A DNA stretch of 64,000 nt from Pseudomonas sp. UMAB-08 (GTDB taxonomy: Bacteria; Pseudomonadota; Gammaproteobacteria; Pseudomonadales; Pseudomonadaceae), in contig NZ_LT607424.1 in the NCBI RefSeq assembly GCF_900095225.1, forward strand, positions 31,597 to 95,596, written 5' to 3'. A model generated the notes under the pieces. The model worked only from the letters and a program-made list of their open reading frames with translations, had not been told where the DNA came from and searched no databases. How positions within the stretch are numbered: the stretch's first letter is position 1; every line of letters starts with the position of its first letter. Of this stretch, positions 8,453-16,563 are shown piece after piece. Both the position numbers and the translations under genes were made by a program.

Positions 8453-11215
8453 TCAGTGAGCTTCGTCCCAGTTGTTGCCAACACCGACTTCGACGAGTAG
8501 CGGCACATCGAGTGTCGCTGCCCCGCTCATGTAGTGCCGAATCTCCTCACGCACCTGCTCGACGAGGTCTTCGCGCACTTCCAGCACCAATTCATCGTGA
8601 ACCTGAAGAATGACCCTGGCATCCAGACCGGAGTCAGTCAGCCATCCATCGACCGCAATCATGGCTTTCTTGATGATGTCGGCTGCGGTGCCCTGCATGG
8701 GCGCGTTGATCGCAGTACGCTCCGCGCCTTTGCGCAGGGCCTGGTTCTTGGCATTGATGTCCGGCAGATAGAGCCGACGCCCGAAAAGGGTTTCTACAAA
8801 GCCTTGCTCGGCCGCCTGCGCGCGCGTGCGCTCCATGTAATCCAGCACACCGGGATAGCGCGCAAAATAGCGGTCGATATACGCCTGCGACTGTTTGCGG
8901 TCGACACCGATCTGTTTCGCCAGACCAAACGCACTCATGCCGTAGATCAAACCGAAGTTGATCGCCTTGGCCTTGCGGCGCATGTCGGTGGTGACGTCCT
9001 CCAGCTCGACGCCAAACACTTCAGCCGCCGTCGCACGGTGCACATCCAGGTTGTTGCGGAAGGCATGCAGCAACCCTTCGTCCTTGGCCAGGTGCGCCAT
9101 GATTCGCAGCTCGATCTGCGAATAGTCCGCAGCCAGCAGCTTGTAGCCCTTGGGTGCGACGAAAGCCTGACGAATCCGGCGCCCTTCGGCCGAGCGGATC
9201 GGGATGTTCTGCAGGTTGGGATCACTGGACGACAAGCGCCCGGTCGCCGCAACCGCTTGATGGTAGGACGTATGAACGCGCCCGGTGCGTGGGTTGATCT
9301 GCTCCGGCAAACGGTCGGTGTAGGTGCTCTTCAGTTTGCTCATGGAGCGGTACTGCATCAGCACTTTAGGCAGCGGGTAATCCAGCTCCGCCAACTCGGC
9401 CAACACCGCTTCTGCGGTAGACGCCTGGCCTTTGGCTGTCTTGCTGAGGACCGGCAGACCGAGCTTTTCGTACAAAATGACCCCGAGCTGCTTGGGTGAG
9501 CCGAGATTGAACTCCTCGCCGGCGATAGCAAACGCCTCTCGCTCCAGAGCGATCATCTTCTCGCCCAGCTCGACGCTCTGAATGCCCAGCAGCTTGGCAT
9601 CGACCAACGCACCCTGACGCTCTATTCGTGCCAACACTGGCACCAACGGCATTTCGATGTCGGTGAGTACCGGCACCAGGCTCGGTGTCAGGCCAAGTTT
9701 TTCCATCAAGGCTTCATGCAACCGCAGGGTTACATCCGCGTCTTCGGCGGCAAAGTGCGCGGCTTGCTCCAGCGCGATCTGATCGAAGGTCAGTTGTTTC
9801 ACGCCCTTGCCGGCAATGTCCTGCAGGCTTGTGGTCGTATGGCCCAGGTATTTGAGGGCCAGGCTGTCCATGTCGTGCCGGGTCGCGGTGGAGTCGAGCA
9901 CATAGGATTCGAGCATGGTGTCGAACGCCAGGCCCCGCACGGTGATGCCTTGGCGCTGATCACCGCCAATGGCGCAGTTGGCGAGGATATTGATATCAAA
10001 CTTGGCGTGCTGACCGACCTTGACCTTACCGGAGTCCTCAAGCAGCGGCTGAAGCGCCTTGAGCACGGTGTCTCGGTCCAGTTGCTGCGGCACGCCCATG
10101 TACGAGTGCGTCAGCGGGATATAAGCCGCTTCGTTGGTCTTGACCGCAAACGACATGCCGACCAACTGCGCCTTTTGTGCGTCTGGGCCATTGCTTTTGG
10201 TGACGAAGGCAAACAGCTTGGCGTCGCTCAACTTCTTCAGCCAGGCCTCGAACTGATCCTGTTCAAGAATGGTTTCGTAGCGCGCCTCGGTGACCACTGG
10301 CTCCGGTGCAACGACGATTTCCTCACCGGCGCGCTTGGCTTCGCGCTGCAATTCGTCGATCCAGCTTTTAAACTCCAGCTCGGTGTACAGCTCGACCAGC
10401 TTCTCGCGATCCGGTTCGCCACAGTGCAGGGCGTCCAGTTCAACGTCCAATGGCACGTCGATCTTGATCGTCGCCAGCTCGTAGGACAGGAACGCCATGT
10501 CCTTGTGTTCTTCAAGCTTGGCCGACAGGGTTTTCGCCCCGCGAATCGGCAGCACGGCAACCTTGTCCAGGTTTGCGTACAGCTCGACAAGACCACCGCC
10601 GATACCGACCAGCAGGCCGACCGCGGTTTTTTCACCGACACCCGGAACGCCCGGAATGTTGTCAACTTTGTCGCCCATCAGCGCCAGGTAATCGATGATG
10701 TGTTCAGGACCGACGCCAAACTTCTCTTTCACGCCAGCCACATCCAGCACGCTACCGGTCATCGTATTGACCAAGGTAATGTGCCCATCGACCAGTTGCG
10801 CCATGTCCTTGTCACCGGTGGAGATAACCACCGGGCGGTTGGCGGCAGCGCTGCTGCGAGCCAGCGTACCGATCACGTCATCGGCCTCGACGCCTTCGAC
10901 GCAGAGCAGCGGATAGCCCAAACCTTTGACGCAGGCGTGAAGCAAGTCGACCTGCACCCGTAGATCCTCGGGCATGCTTGGGCGATTGGCCTTGTATTCG
11001 GCGAACAACTCATCGCGGAACGTGCCGCCTTTGGCGTCGAAAACCACGGCAAACGGGCTTTCAGGGTACTGCCGACGCAGGCTTTTGAGCATGTTCAGCA
11101 CGCCCTTGACCGCACCCGTAGGCAATCCCCTGGACGTAGCGAGCGGCGGTAGCGCGTGAAAGGCACGGTAAAGATAGGAAGAACCGTCCACCAGGACGAG
11201 GGGTGCTTGGTTCAT
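8453..11215 (-). CDS. polA: DNA polymerase I, with degenerate 3'-5' exonuclease motif I
   Basis: PolA fills gaps and removes RNA primers during replication and repair. From ATG 11215 it has 920 residues: 5' nuclease (about 1-290), 3'-5' exonuclease fold (about 320-500) and polymerase (about 520-920) with motif A DYSQIELR, motif B RRKAINFGLIYG and motif C VHDELVLE all intact. In the exonuclease the motif that reads FDTET in E. coli is FVTKS here: both metal-binding acids are replaced (Val338, Lys340), and the catalytic-motif Tyr of YAAEDAD is Phe488. The later Asp residues (KFDINIL, AAEDAD) remain. Proofreading is therefore predicted to be weak or absent, as in Taq polymerase. A TTG at 11227 is a less likely start. 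The gene is divergent from the DUF2782 gene. Confidence 0.96.
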   Translation of the reverse strand: MNQAPLVLVDGSSYLYRAFHALPPLATSRGLPTGAVKGVLNMLKSLRRQYPESPFAVVFDAKGGTFRDELFAEYKANRPSMPEDLRVQVDLLHACVKGLGYPLLCVEGVEADDVIGTLARSSAAANRPVVISTGDKDMAQLVDGHITLVNTMTGSVLDVAGVKEKFGVGPEHIIDYLALMGDKVDNIPGVPGVGEKTAVGLLVGIGGGLVELYANLDKVAVLPIRGAKTLSAKLEEHKDMAFLSYELATIKIDVPLDVELDALHCGEPDREKLVELYTELEFKSWIDELQREAKRAGEEIVVAPEPVVTEARYETILEQDQFEAWLKKLSDAKLFAFVTKSNGPDAQKAQLVGMSFAVKTNEAAYIPLTHSYMGVPQQLDRDTVLKALQPLLEDSGKVKVGQHAKFDINILANCAIGGDQRQGITVRGLAFDTMLESYVLDSTATRHDMDSLALKYLGHTTTSLQDIAGKGVKQLTFDQIALEQAAHFAAEDADVTLRLHEALMEKLGLTPSLVPVLTDIEMPLVPVLARIERQGALVDAKLLGIQSVELGEKMIALEREAFAIAGEEFNLGSPKQLGVILYEKLGLPVLSKTAKGQASTAEAVLAELAELDYPLPKVLMQYRSMSKLKSTYTDRLPEQINPRTGRVHTSYHQAVAATGRLSSSDPNLQNIPIRSAEGRRIRQAFVAPKGYKLLAADYSQIELRIMAHLAKDEGLLHAFRNNLDVHRATAAEVFGVELEDVTTDMRRKAKAINFGLIYGMSAFGLAKQIGVDRKQSQAYIDRYFARYPGVLDYMERTRAQAAEQGFVETLFGRRLYLPDINAKNQALRKGAERTAINAPMQGTAADIIKKAMIAVDGWLTDSGLDARVILQVHDELVLEVREDLVEQVREEIRHYMSGAATLDVPLLVEVGVGNNWDEAH

Positions 11216-11289
11216 GAGCAAGATCAACCTTTTCAGCGGGGTCGGCGCTAGAATGCGAGGACCAATGACGACAAAAGGACAAGGTTATC

Positions 11290-11580
11290 ATGCGCACAAC
11301 AAATCGCCTGTTGCTGGCCAGCCTGTTGGCACTATGCCCGCTGGTTGCAGTTGCTGCTGATACGGGTGCTCCTTCGGCGGATCCAGACGTTACCATCCGC
11401 ACCGAAGGCGACAAAACCATTCAGGAATACCGCCAAAACGGATTTCTTTATGCAATCAAGATCACGCCAAAAATTGGCAAACCGTACTTCCTGGTGCGCG
11501 CCGATGGCACACAGGCCAACTTCATTCGTTCGGACCAACCGGACATGCTGATTCCAGAATGGAAAATCTTCGAGTGGTAG
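11290..11580 (+). CDS. DUF2782 family small exported protein
   Basis: The 96-residue product has a signal peptide (cleavage near VAA, residue 23) followed by a compact beta-rich domain with the pattern RTEGDKTIQEYRQNGFLYAI and a conserved tail EWKIFEW. The family is of unknown function and lies between polA and thrB in many pseudomonads. It precedes thrB by 37 bases on the same strand, so the two may be cotranscribed, but nothing in the sequence ties it to threonine synthesis. Confidence 0.85.
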   Translation: MRTTNRLLLASLLALCPLVAVAADTGAPSADPDVTIRTEGDKTIQEYRQNGFLYAIKITPKIGKPYFLVRADGTQANFIRSDQPDMLIPEWKIFEW

Positions 11581-11617
11581 TGCCTAACATTCACCTTATT
11601 TACTGGCAGTTTTGACC

Positions 11618-12568
11618 ATGTCCGTGTTTACCCCACTGGCTCGACCTGAGCTGGAAACGTTTCTCGCCCCTTATGGGCTCGGCCGTCTACATGATTTTCA
11701 GGGCATTGCTGCCGGCAGCGAGAACAGCAATTTCTTCGTCAGCCTGGAGCAGGGCGAGTTTGTCCTGACCCTGGTCGAACGCGGACCGGTCAAGGATTTG
11801 CCGTTTTTCATCGAGCTGCTCGACGTGCTGCACGACGCCAATCTGCCGGTGCCTTACGCGCTACGCACCACCGACGGCCACGCATTACGCGAGCTGGCGG
11901 GCAAGCCGGCACTGCTGCAGCCAAGGCTCCCGGGCAAACACGTGAGCGAACCGAATACCCAGCATTGCGTGCAGATCGGCGAATTGCTGGGGCATTTGCA
12001 CCTGGCCACGCATGAGCATGTGCTGGAACGCAAGACTGATCGGGGGCTGGACTGGATGCAGGCCGAAGGCGCGACGTTGATGCCGCACCTGGACACGACG
12101 CAAAGCGCACTGCTGCAGGCGGCACTTGAAGAGTTTGAGCGGCTCACGCCGAGAATCATGGCCTTGCCACGCGCCAACCTGCACGCCGACCTGTTTCGCG
12201 ACAACGCCTTGTTCGAAGGCACGCACCTGACCGGGCTGATCGACTTCTACAACGCCTGCTCCGGGCCGATGCTTTACGACCTGGCCATTGCCCTCAATGA
12301 CTGGTGCTCCGAAGAAGACGGTCAGATCGACGGCGCCCGCGCTCGCGCCTTGCTCGGTGCCTACGCCGGTTTGCGTCCGTTCACCGCCAGCGAAGCCGAA
12401 CTGTGGCCGACCATGCTGCGCGTAGCCTGCGTGCGTTTCTGGCTGTCACGCCTGATCGCGGCGGAATCCTTTGCCGGGCAGGACGTACTGATCCATGACC
12501 CGATGGAGTTTCAGCAACGTTTGGCCCAGCGCCAGCACGTGCATACGCCGCTGCCGTTCGCCCTGTAA
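11618..12568 (+). CDS. thrB: Homoserine kinase (APH-fold type)
   Basis: It phosphorylates L-homoserine with ATP in threonine synthesis. The 316-residue protein is the aminoglycoside-phosphotransferase-fold ThrB used by Pseudomonas, not the GHMP kinase of E. coli. Visible motifs are the Brenner-type catalytic loop HADLFRDN and the following metal-binding GLIDFYNA, with ENSNFFV in the nucleotide-binding lobe. I take ATG 11618; a TTG two codons upstream is in frame. As usual in Pseudomonas it is unlinked to hom and thrC. It is convergent with znuA, and the 88-base gap contains a REP-type hairpin. Confidence 0.93.
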   Translation: MSVFTPLARPELETFLAPYGLGRLHDFQGIAAGSENSNFFVSLEQGEFVLTLVERGPVKDLPFFIELLDVLHDANLPVPYALRTTDGHALRELAGKPALLQPRLPGKHVSEPNTQHCVQIGELLGHLHLATHEHVLERKTDRGLDWMQAEGATLMPHLDTTQSALLQAALEEFERLTPRIMALPRANLHADLFRDNALFEGTHLTGLIDFYNACSGPMLYDLAIALNDWCSEEDGQIDGARARALLGAYAGLRPFTASEAELWPTMLRVACVRFWLSRLIAAESFAGQDVLIHDPMEFQQRLAQRQHVHTPLPFAL

Positions 12569-12591
12569 TCAGCGGCGGACGCTTCACGAAT

Positions 12592-12622
12592 GAGTTCGCT
12601 CTCCCTCTGTGGGAGCGAACTC
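12592..12622. repeat. REP-type hairpin between thrB and znuA
   Basis: Arms GAGTTCGCTC (12592-12601) and GAGCGAACTC (12613-12622) form a perfect 10-bp stem in the convergent gap, inside the familiar 'GTGGGAGCGAACTCACTCGC' context of Pseudomonas REP sequences. It may also stop transcription from both sides. Confidence 0.65.
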
Positions 12623-12656
12623 ACTCGCTTGAAAAGCAATGGCCCAGACACCGCCA

Positions 12657-13589
12657 TCAAAGCGACTCCAGACACCCTGCCAAATCATTACCCAGCTTTT
12701 CCATCATCTGCTCATAACCCTGAGCGGTGGCAGCGGTGTAGCCACCCAATCCATCGAGCTCCGCCAGTTTGACCGGCAGGCCCGCAGTCAGGGTTTCGGC
12801 CAGACGCGGGCGCAGCGGCGGCTCGCTGAACACGCAGGTCTTGCCCACTTCGCTCAACCGCGTGCGCATGGCGGCAACGTGCTGCGCGCCGGGCTGCACT
12901 TCAGCAGCGACGCTGAACACGCCCGTATGCTTAAGGCCGTAGGCATCCTCGAAGTAATCGAATGCTTCATGGAACACGAAGAACGGTTTGCCTGCGACAC
13001 CCGCAACCCGAGCCTTTACCCGCGCATCCATGGCGTCGAGGCGCTCATCGAACACCTTCACATTGCTTTTATAGCGCGCCGCGTTGGTGGGGTCGGCCGC
13101 GCTCAAATCAGTGGCCATACGCGCCGCAATCACCCGCGCATTGACCGATGACAGCCATAGGTGAGCATCCAGACTGCCGGGGCTATGGTCATGGTCATGC
13201 TCGGCGGGATCGGCAGCCTCATGGGACTGGCTGTCCGCCGCGAAGTGACGCAGGCGCAACTCCGGCAACGATTGCACCGTCACCACCGGCAACGTTCGGC
13301 CTTGCAACACACGCGGCAGGAAGCTTTCCAGGTCCGGACCGATCCAATAAAACAAATCGACTTCACGCACGCGCCGTACGTCGGACGGGCGCAAGGCGTA
13401 GTTATGCGGCGACGCACCGGGCGGCAAGAGCACCTCTGGCGTGCCCACTCCGTCCTGCACCGCAGCGGCAATCAGCTGCAGCGGCTTAATGCTGGTCAGC
13501 ACGCGAACCTCGGCATGAGCGGGGCTGATCACCAGCAAACTGGCACTTAAAGCAATAAAAATGGCAAAAAGACGGGACACGATGACCAC
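12657..13589 (-). CDS. znuA: Zinc ABC transporter periplasmic binding protein ZnuA
   Basis: ZnuA captures Zn(II) and delivers it to ZnuB/ZnuC. The 310-residue precursor has a signal peptide ending at about AHA (residue 27), the cluster A-I fold, and a histidine-rich flexible loop (EHDHDHSPG followed by DAHLW) between the lobes; His in GASPHNYAL and in DAHLW fit the zinc ligands. The start is a GTG at 13589, with GTG 13580 as an alternative; neither has a good ribosome site. It is divergent from zur-znuCB, with a Zur-type operator at 13608-13620 in the shared promoter region. Confidence 0.93.
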   Translation of the reverse strand: MVIVSRLFAIFIALSASLLVISPAHAEVRVLTSIKPLQLIAAAVQDGVGTPEVLLPPGASPHNYALRPSDVRRVREVDLFYWIGPDLESFLPRVLQGRTLPVVTVQSLPELRLRHFAADSQSHEAADPAEHDHDHSPGSLDAHLWLSSVNARVIAARMATDLSAADPTNAARYKSNVKVFDERLDAMDARVKARVAGVAGKPFFVFHEAFDYFEDAYGLKHTGVFSVAAEVQPGAQHVAAMRTRLSEVGKTCVFSEPPLRPRLAETLTAGLPVKLAELDGLGGYTAATAQGYEQMMEKLGNDLAGCLESL

Positions 13590-13607
13590 TCAAGGAGGCA
13601 GGAACAG

Positions 13608-13620
13608 GTAACATAATAAC
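13608..13620. promoter_or_regulatory. Zur-box-like operator between znuA and zur
   Basis: GTAACATAATAAC is an imperfect palindrome of the GTTATA-like half-sites typical of Zur and lies 19 bases from the znuA start and 27 bases from zur. Zinc-loaded Zur bound here would repress both directions at once. Confidence 0.65.
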
Positions 13621-13646
13621 GTCTCTCACAAAAGTCGTCGCCGCCC

Positions 13647-14129
13647 ATGCCCATAACACCGCTGGCCAGTCGCCCCCATGATCACTCACATTGCGTGCGC
13701 ACCGCGCTCTCCGAGGCTGATGCGCTGTGCGCGAGCCAAGGTCTGCGCCTGACCGCTTTGCGTCGCCGCGTGCTGGAACTGGTCTGGCAGAGTCATAAAC
13801 CGTTGGGCGCCTACGACATCCTCGCGGTTCTCAGTGAAGAAGACGGCCGCCGCGCCGCGCCGCCAACTGTGTACCGCGCGCTGGATTTCCTCCTGGAAAA
13901 CGGCCTCGTCCACCGCATCGCCTCGCTCAACGCCTTTACCGGCTGCAACCACCCGACGCACGCGCACCAGGGCCAGTTCCTGATCTGCCGGGAGTGCCGT
14001 GCCGCTATCGAGCTGCAACACCCGGCCATCAGCCAGGCGATCATCGACGCCGCGGCCGAGGTAGGTTTCACCGTAGAAGGGCAAACGGTCGAAATTGTTG
14101 GCCTGTGTTCGGGCTGCAAGGCGGCCTGA
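13647..14129 (+). CDS. zur: Zinc uptake regulator Zur (Fur family)
   Basis: This 160-residue repressor shuts off zinc import when zinc is plentiful. The winged-helix part is about 20-95 (LTALRRRVLEL and PTVYRALDFL recognition helix), and the dimerisation part carries two zinc-binding C-x2-C pairs, CREC and CSGC, plus HTHAHQGQF metal ligands. Those features and the position next to znuCB separate it from Fur itself; in P. aeruginosa this gene was first called np20. Its stop overlaps the znuC start (TGATG), so repressor and transporter are translated together. Confidence 0.94.
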   Translation: MPITPLASRPHDHSHCVRTALSEADALCASQGLRLTALRRRVLELVWQSHKPLGAYDILAVLSEEDGRRAAPPTVYRALDFLLENGLVHRIASLNAFTGCNHPTHAHQGQFLICRECRAAIELQHPAISQAIIDAAAEVGFTVEGQTVEIVGLCSGCKAA

Positions 14130-14926
14130 TGAGCACTGCATTGATCCGTCTCGATCAGGTCACCGTCACGTTCGCCGGGCAAAACGTGCTGGAAAACATT
14201 CAGCTCAGCGTCAAGCCGGGCGAAATCGTGACCCTGATCGGCCCTAACGGCGCAGGCAAGACCACGCTGGTACGAGCCGTTCTGGGCCTGCTCAAGCCGA
14301 ACTCGGGCAGCGTCTGGCGCAAGCCGAAGTTGCGTGTCGGCTACATGCCACAAAAGCTGTATGTAGACCCCACATTACCCCTGTCGGTCCTGCGTTTTCT
14401 GCGCCTGGTCCCCGGCGTTGACCGGCCACGAGCGCTGGCGGCGTTGATCGAAGTAGGCGCCGAGAAAGTCATCGACAGCCCGCTGCAAGGGATATCCGGC
14501 GGCGAGATGCAGCGCGTGCTGCTGGCCCGGGCTTTATTGCGTGAACCCGAGCTACTGGTCCTTGATGAGCCCGTGCAAGGCGTCGACGTGGCTGGCCAGG
14601 CTGAGCTGTACAGTTTGATCACCCGCCTGCGCGACCGCCACGGCTGCGGCGTGCTGATGGTGTCCCATGACCTGCATCTGGTCATGAGCACCACCGACCA
14701 GGTGGTTTGCCTGAACCGGCATGTGTGCTGCTCGGGCCACCCGGAGCAAGTCAGCAACGATCCGGCGTTTGTCGAGCTGTTCGGCAAAAACGCGCAAAGC
14801 CTGGCGATCTATCACCACCACCACGATCACGCCCATGACTTACACGGCGCAGTGGTCGAAGAGGCTGCATCAGCGCCCGGCACACACCCTACTCATGTCC
14901 ACGGAGACAACTGCAAGCATGGCTGA
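14129..14926 (+). CDS. znuC: Zinc ABC transporter ATP-binding protein ZnuC
   Basis: This 265-residue ATPase powers zinc import. Walker A is GPNGAGKTT, the signature is SGGEMQR and Walker B is LLVLDEP. The C-terminal 40 residues are strikingly rich in histidine (HHHHDHAHD, then THVHGDNCKHG), which could bind zinc and sense cytosolic metal. I start it at ATG 14129, overlapping the zur stop by one base; a longer upstream frame lies entirely inside zur and is not credible. It overlaps znuB by 8 bases. Confidence 0.94.
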   Translation: MSTALIRLDQVTVTFAGQNVLENIQLSVKPGEIVTLIGPNGAGKTTLVRAVLGLLKPNSGSVWRKPKLRVGYMPQKLYVDPTLPLSVLRFLRLVPGVDRPRALAALIEVGAEKVIDSPLQGISGGEMQRVLLARALLREPELLVLDEPVQGVDVAGQAELYSLITRLRDRHGCGVLMVSHDLHLVMSTTDQVVCLNRHVCCSGHPEQVSNDPAFVELFGKNAQSLAIYHHHHDHAHDLHGAVVEEAASAPGTHPTHVHGDNCKHG

Positions 14927-15707
14927 CTTTTTACTCTATGCCTTGCTCGCGGGTCTGGCGCTGGCAATAGTCGCAGGCCCTTTGGGTTCGTTCGTGGTCT
15001 GGCGGCGCATGGCTTATTTCGGCGACACCCTGTCCCATGCGGCCTTGCTCGGCGTGGCGTTGGGCTTTGTGCTGGATATCAGTCCGGCGCTGGCGGTTAC
15101 CGTCGGTTGCCTGCTGCTGGCGATCCTCCTGGTGACGCTGCAACAGCGCCAGGCGCTGGCATCGGACACGCTGCTGGGGATTCTCGCGCCCAGTACGCTG
15201 TCACTGGGGCTGGTAGTCCTCAGCTTCATGCACAACGTTCGTATTGACCTGATGGGTTATCTGTTCGGTGACCTGCTGGCGATCAGCCCCACCGATCTGG
15301 CCTGGATCCTCGGCGGCAGTGCGGCGGTACTGGCGTTGATCGTCGCCCTGTGGCGGCCACTGCTGGCCATTACGGTGCATGAGGAACTGGCGACTGTCGA
15401 AGGCTTGCCCGTCGCGGCCTTGCGCATGACATTGATGCTGCTGATCGCGATTGTGATTGCGGTGGCCATGAAAATCGTCGGCGTCCTGCTGATCACCTCA
15501 CTGCTGATCATTCCTGCCGCCGCCGCGCAACGCCACTCTCGCTCCCCCGAGCAAATGGCGTTGGGCGCCAGCGTGCTTGGCGTGGTTGCAGTCTGTGGCG
15601 GGCTGGCCTTATCGTGGTTCAAAGACACACCGGCTGGACCGTCTATAGTGGTATGCGCCGCCGCGTTGTTCTTGTTGAGTTTTGTCCTCCCTCGGCGAGC
15701 GGTGTAG
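14919..15707 (+). CDS. znuB: Zinc ABC transporter permease ZnuB
   Basis: The 262-residue membrane protein is of the ABC-3 family with seven to eight predicted helices; the conserved segment MAYFGDTLSHAALLG near residue 30 is the family hallmark at the ATPase interface. ATG 14919 overlaps the znuC stop. Together with ZnuA and ZnuC it forms the high-affinity zinc importer under Zur control. Confidence 0.93.
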   Translation: MADFLLYALLAGLALAIVAGPLGSFVVWRRMAYFGDTLSHAALLGVALGFVLDISPALAVTVGCLLLAILLVTLQQRQALASDTLLGILAPSTLSLGLVVLSFMHNVRIDLMGYLFGDLLAISPTDLAWILGGSAAVLALIVALWRPLLAITVHEELATVEGLPVAALRMTLMLLIAIVIAVAMKIVGVLLITSLLIIPAAAAQRHSRSPEQMALGASVLGVVAVCGGLALSWFKDTPAGPSIVVCAAALFLLSFVLPRRAV

Positions 15708-15744
15708 ACTTGCTCGTTTTTTGCGCAATTAGAGAATCGCAGGA

Positions 15745-16461
15745 ATGAAGCTGTTCGCCTCCCGTTATCTGCTCCTTGCCGCATTTTCCATCCTGTTGGG
15801 CGCCTGCCAAAGTGCGCCGACAGTCGAAACACCCGCGCCTGCCGCCGAGCCCACGGGTTTTGAGCTGCTTGAGCAAAGTATCGCCAGCAGCGAACTGGCC
15901 ACCGCTGAAGACCAGTTGCTGGCCCTGCAAACGCAGACGCCAGACGACCCGCGCATCGAGCAGTACCAACGCCAGTTGGCGGAGGCGTACTTGAAGCGCA
16001 GTCAAATCGTCCTGCAAAAGGGCGATGTGAACGCTGCGGCCACCGCATTGAGCCGCGCTCGGGCGCTCATGCCCAAGGCCCCGGCGCTGACCAGCGGCGT
16101 GAATGGCGCGATTGCCCAGGCACGTAAAGCCGAACTGGACAAAGCCGAGGCCGAGCTGAACGCCGCTGAAGCCAAGCGTATCGCGAAGGTAATCGACCCC
16201 ACTGCAGAAAGCACCACCATCGCCCTTAAAATCGGCGATATGGCGCAACTACGTCGCCAGTTTGACGCGATTGCCGCAGACGTGGCAGCTTTCAATTGCC
16301 AAGTGATCCTGCAAGTGCCACGCACAGATGATTACCCATGGCTGGCAACCTTGCTGACCAAACGGGTCATCAAAATCAATCCTGATTTTGAATTACAGCT
16401 GGAGCGGCAGATCGATCGCAGCCAACCTGCGCATATCGTTCTCAAACCCGCAAAACTGTAG
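15745..16461 (+). CDS. Uncharacterised lipoprotein (PA5502-like)
   Basis: The 238-residue product begins with a signal peptide and lipobox LLGAC (Cys about 21), followed by a Pro/Ala linker and then helical, Ala/Glu/Lys-rich segments resembling tetratricopeptide repeats (about 35-140) that run into a heptad-like coiled coil (AELDKAEAELNAAEAKR). The last 70 residues look beta-rich. No enzyme motif is seen. It lies 37 bases after znuB on the same strand, and the same order occurs in other pseudomonads, but a role in zinc uptake is only a possibility. Confidence 0.75.
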   Translation: MKLFASRYLLLAAFSILLGACQSAPTVETPAPAAEPTGFELLEQSIASSELATAEDQLLALQTQTPDDPRIEQYQRQLAEAYLKRSQIVLQKGDVNAAATALSRARALMPKAPALTSGVNGAIAQARKAELDKAEAELNAAEAKRIAKVIDPTAESTTIALKIGDMAQLRRQFDAIAADVAAFNCQVILQVPRTDDYPWLATLLTKRVIKINPDFELQLERQIDRSQPAHIVLKPAKL

Positions 16462-16538
16462 GAGCGCGCTAGCCCGCGATGGACCGCGAAGCGGTCCCAA
16501 AAACGCTGACGGGTTACGCGATTTTGCAAGCGCGCTCC
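16461..16538. repeat. REP/BIME-like palindromic unit
   Basis: Outer arms GGAGCGCGCT (16461-16470) and AGCGCGCTCC (16529-16538) enclose a second perfect hairpin GGACCGC-gaa-GCGGTCC (16481-16497). It begins inside the lipoprotein stop codon and fills the convergent gap to katE. Confidence 0.7.
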
Positions 16539-16563
16539 TGGAGTTACAGTTGACCGTGTGTCA

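Noticed and set aside
9716..10963. A 415-codon open frame opposite polA
   Set aside because: It is an antisense shadow of polA with no ribosome site and no recognisable motif.
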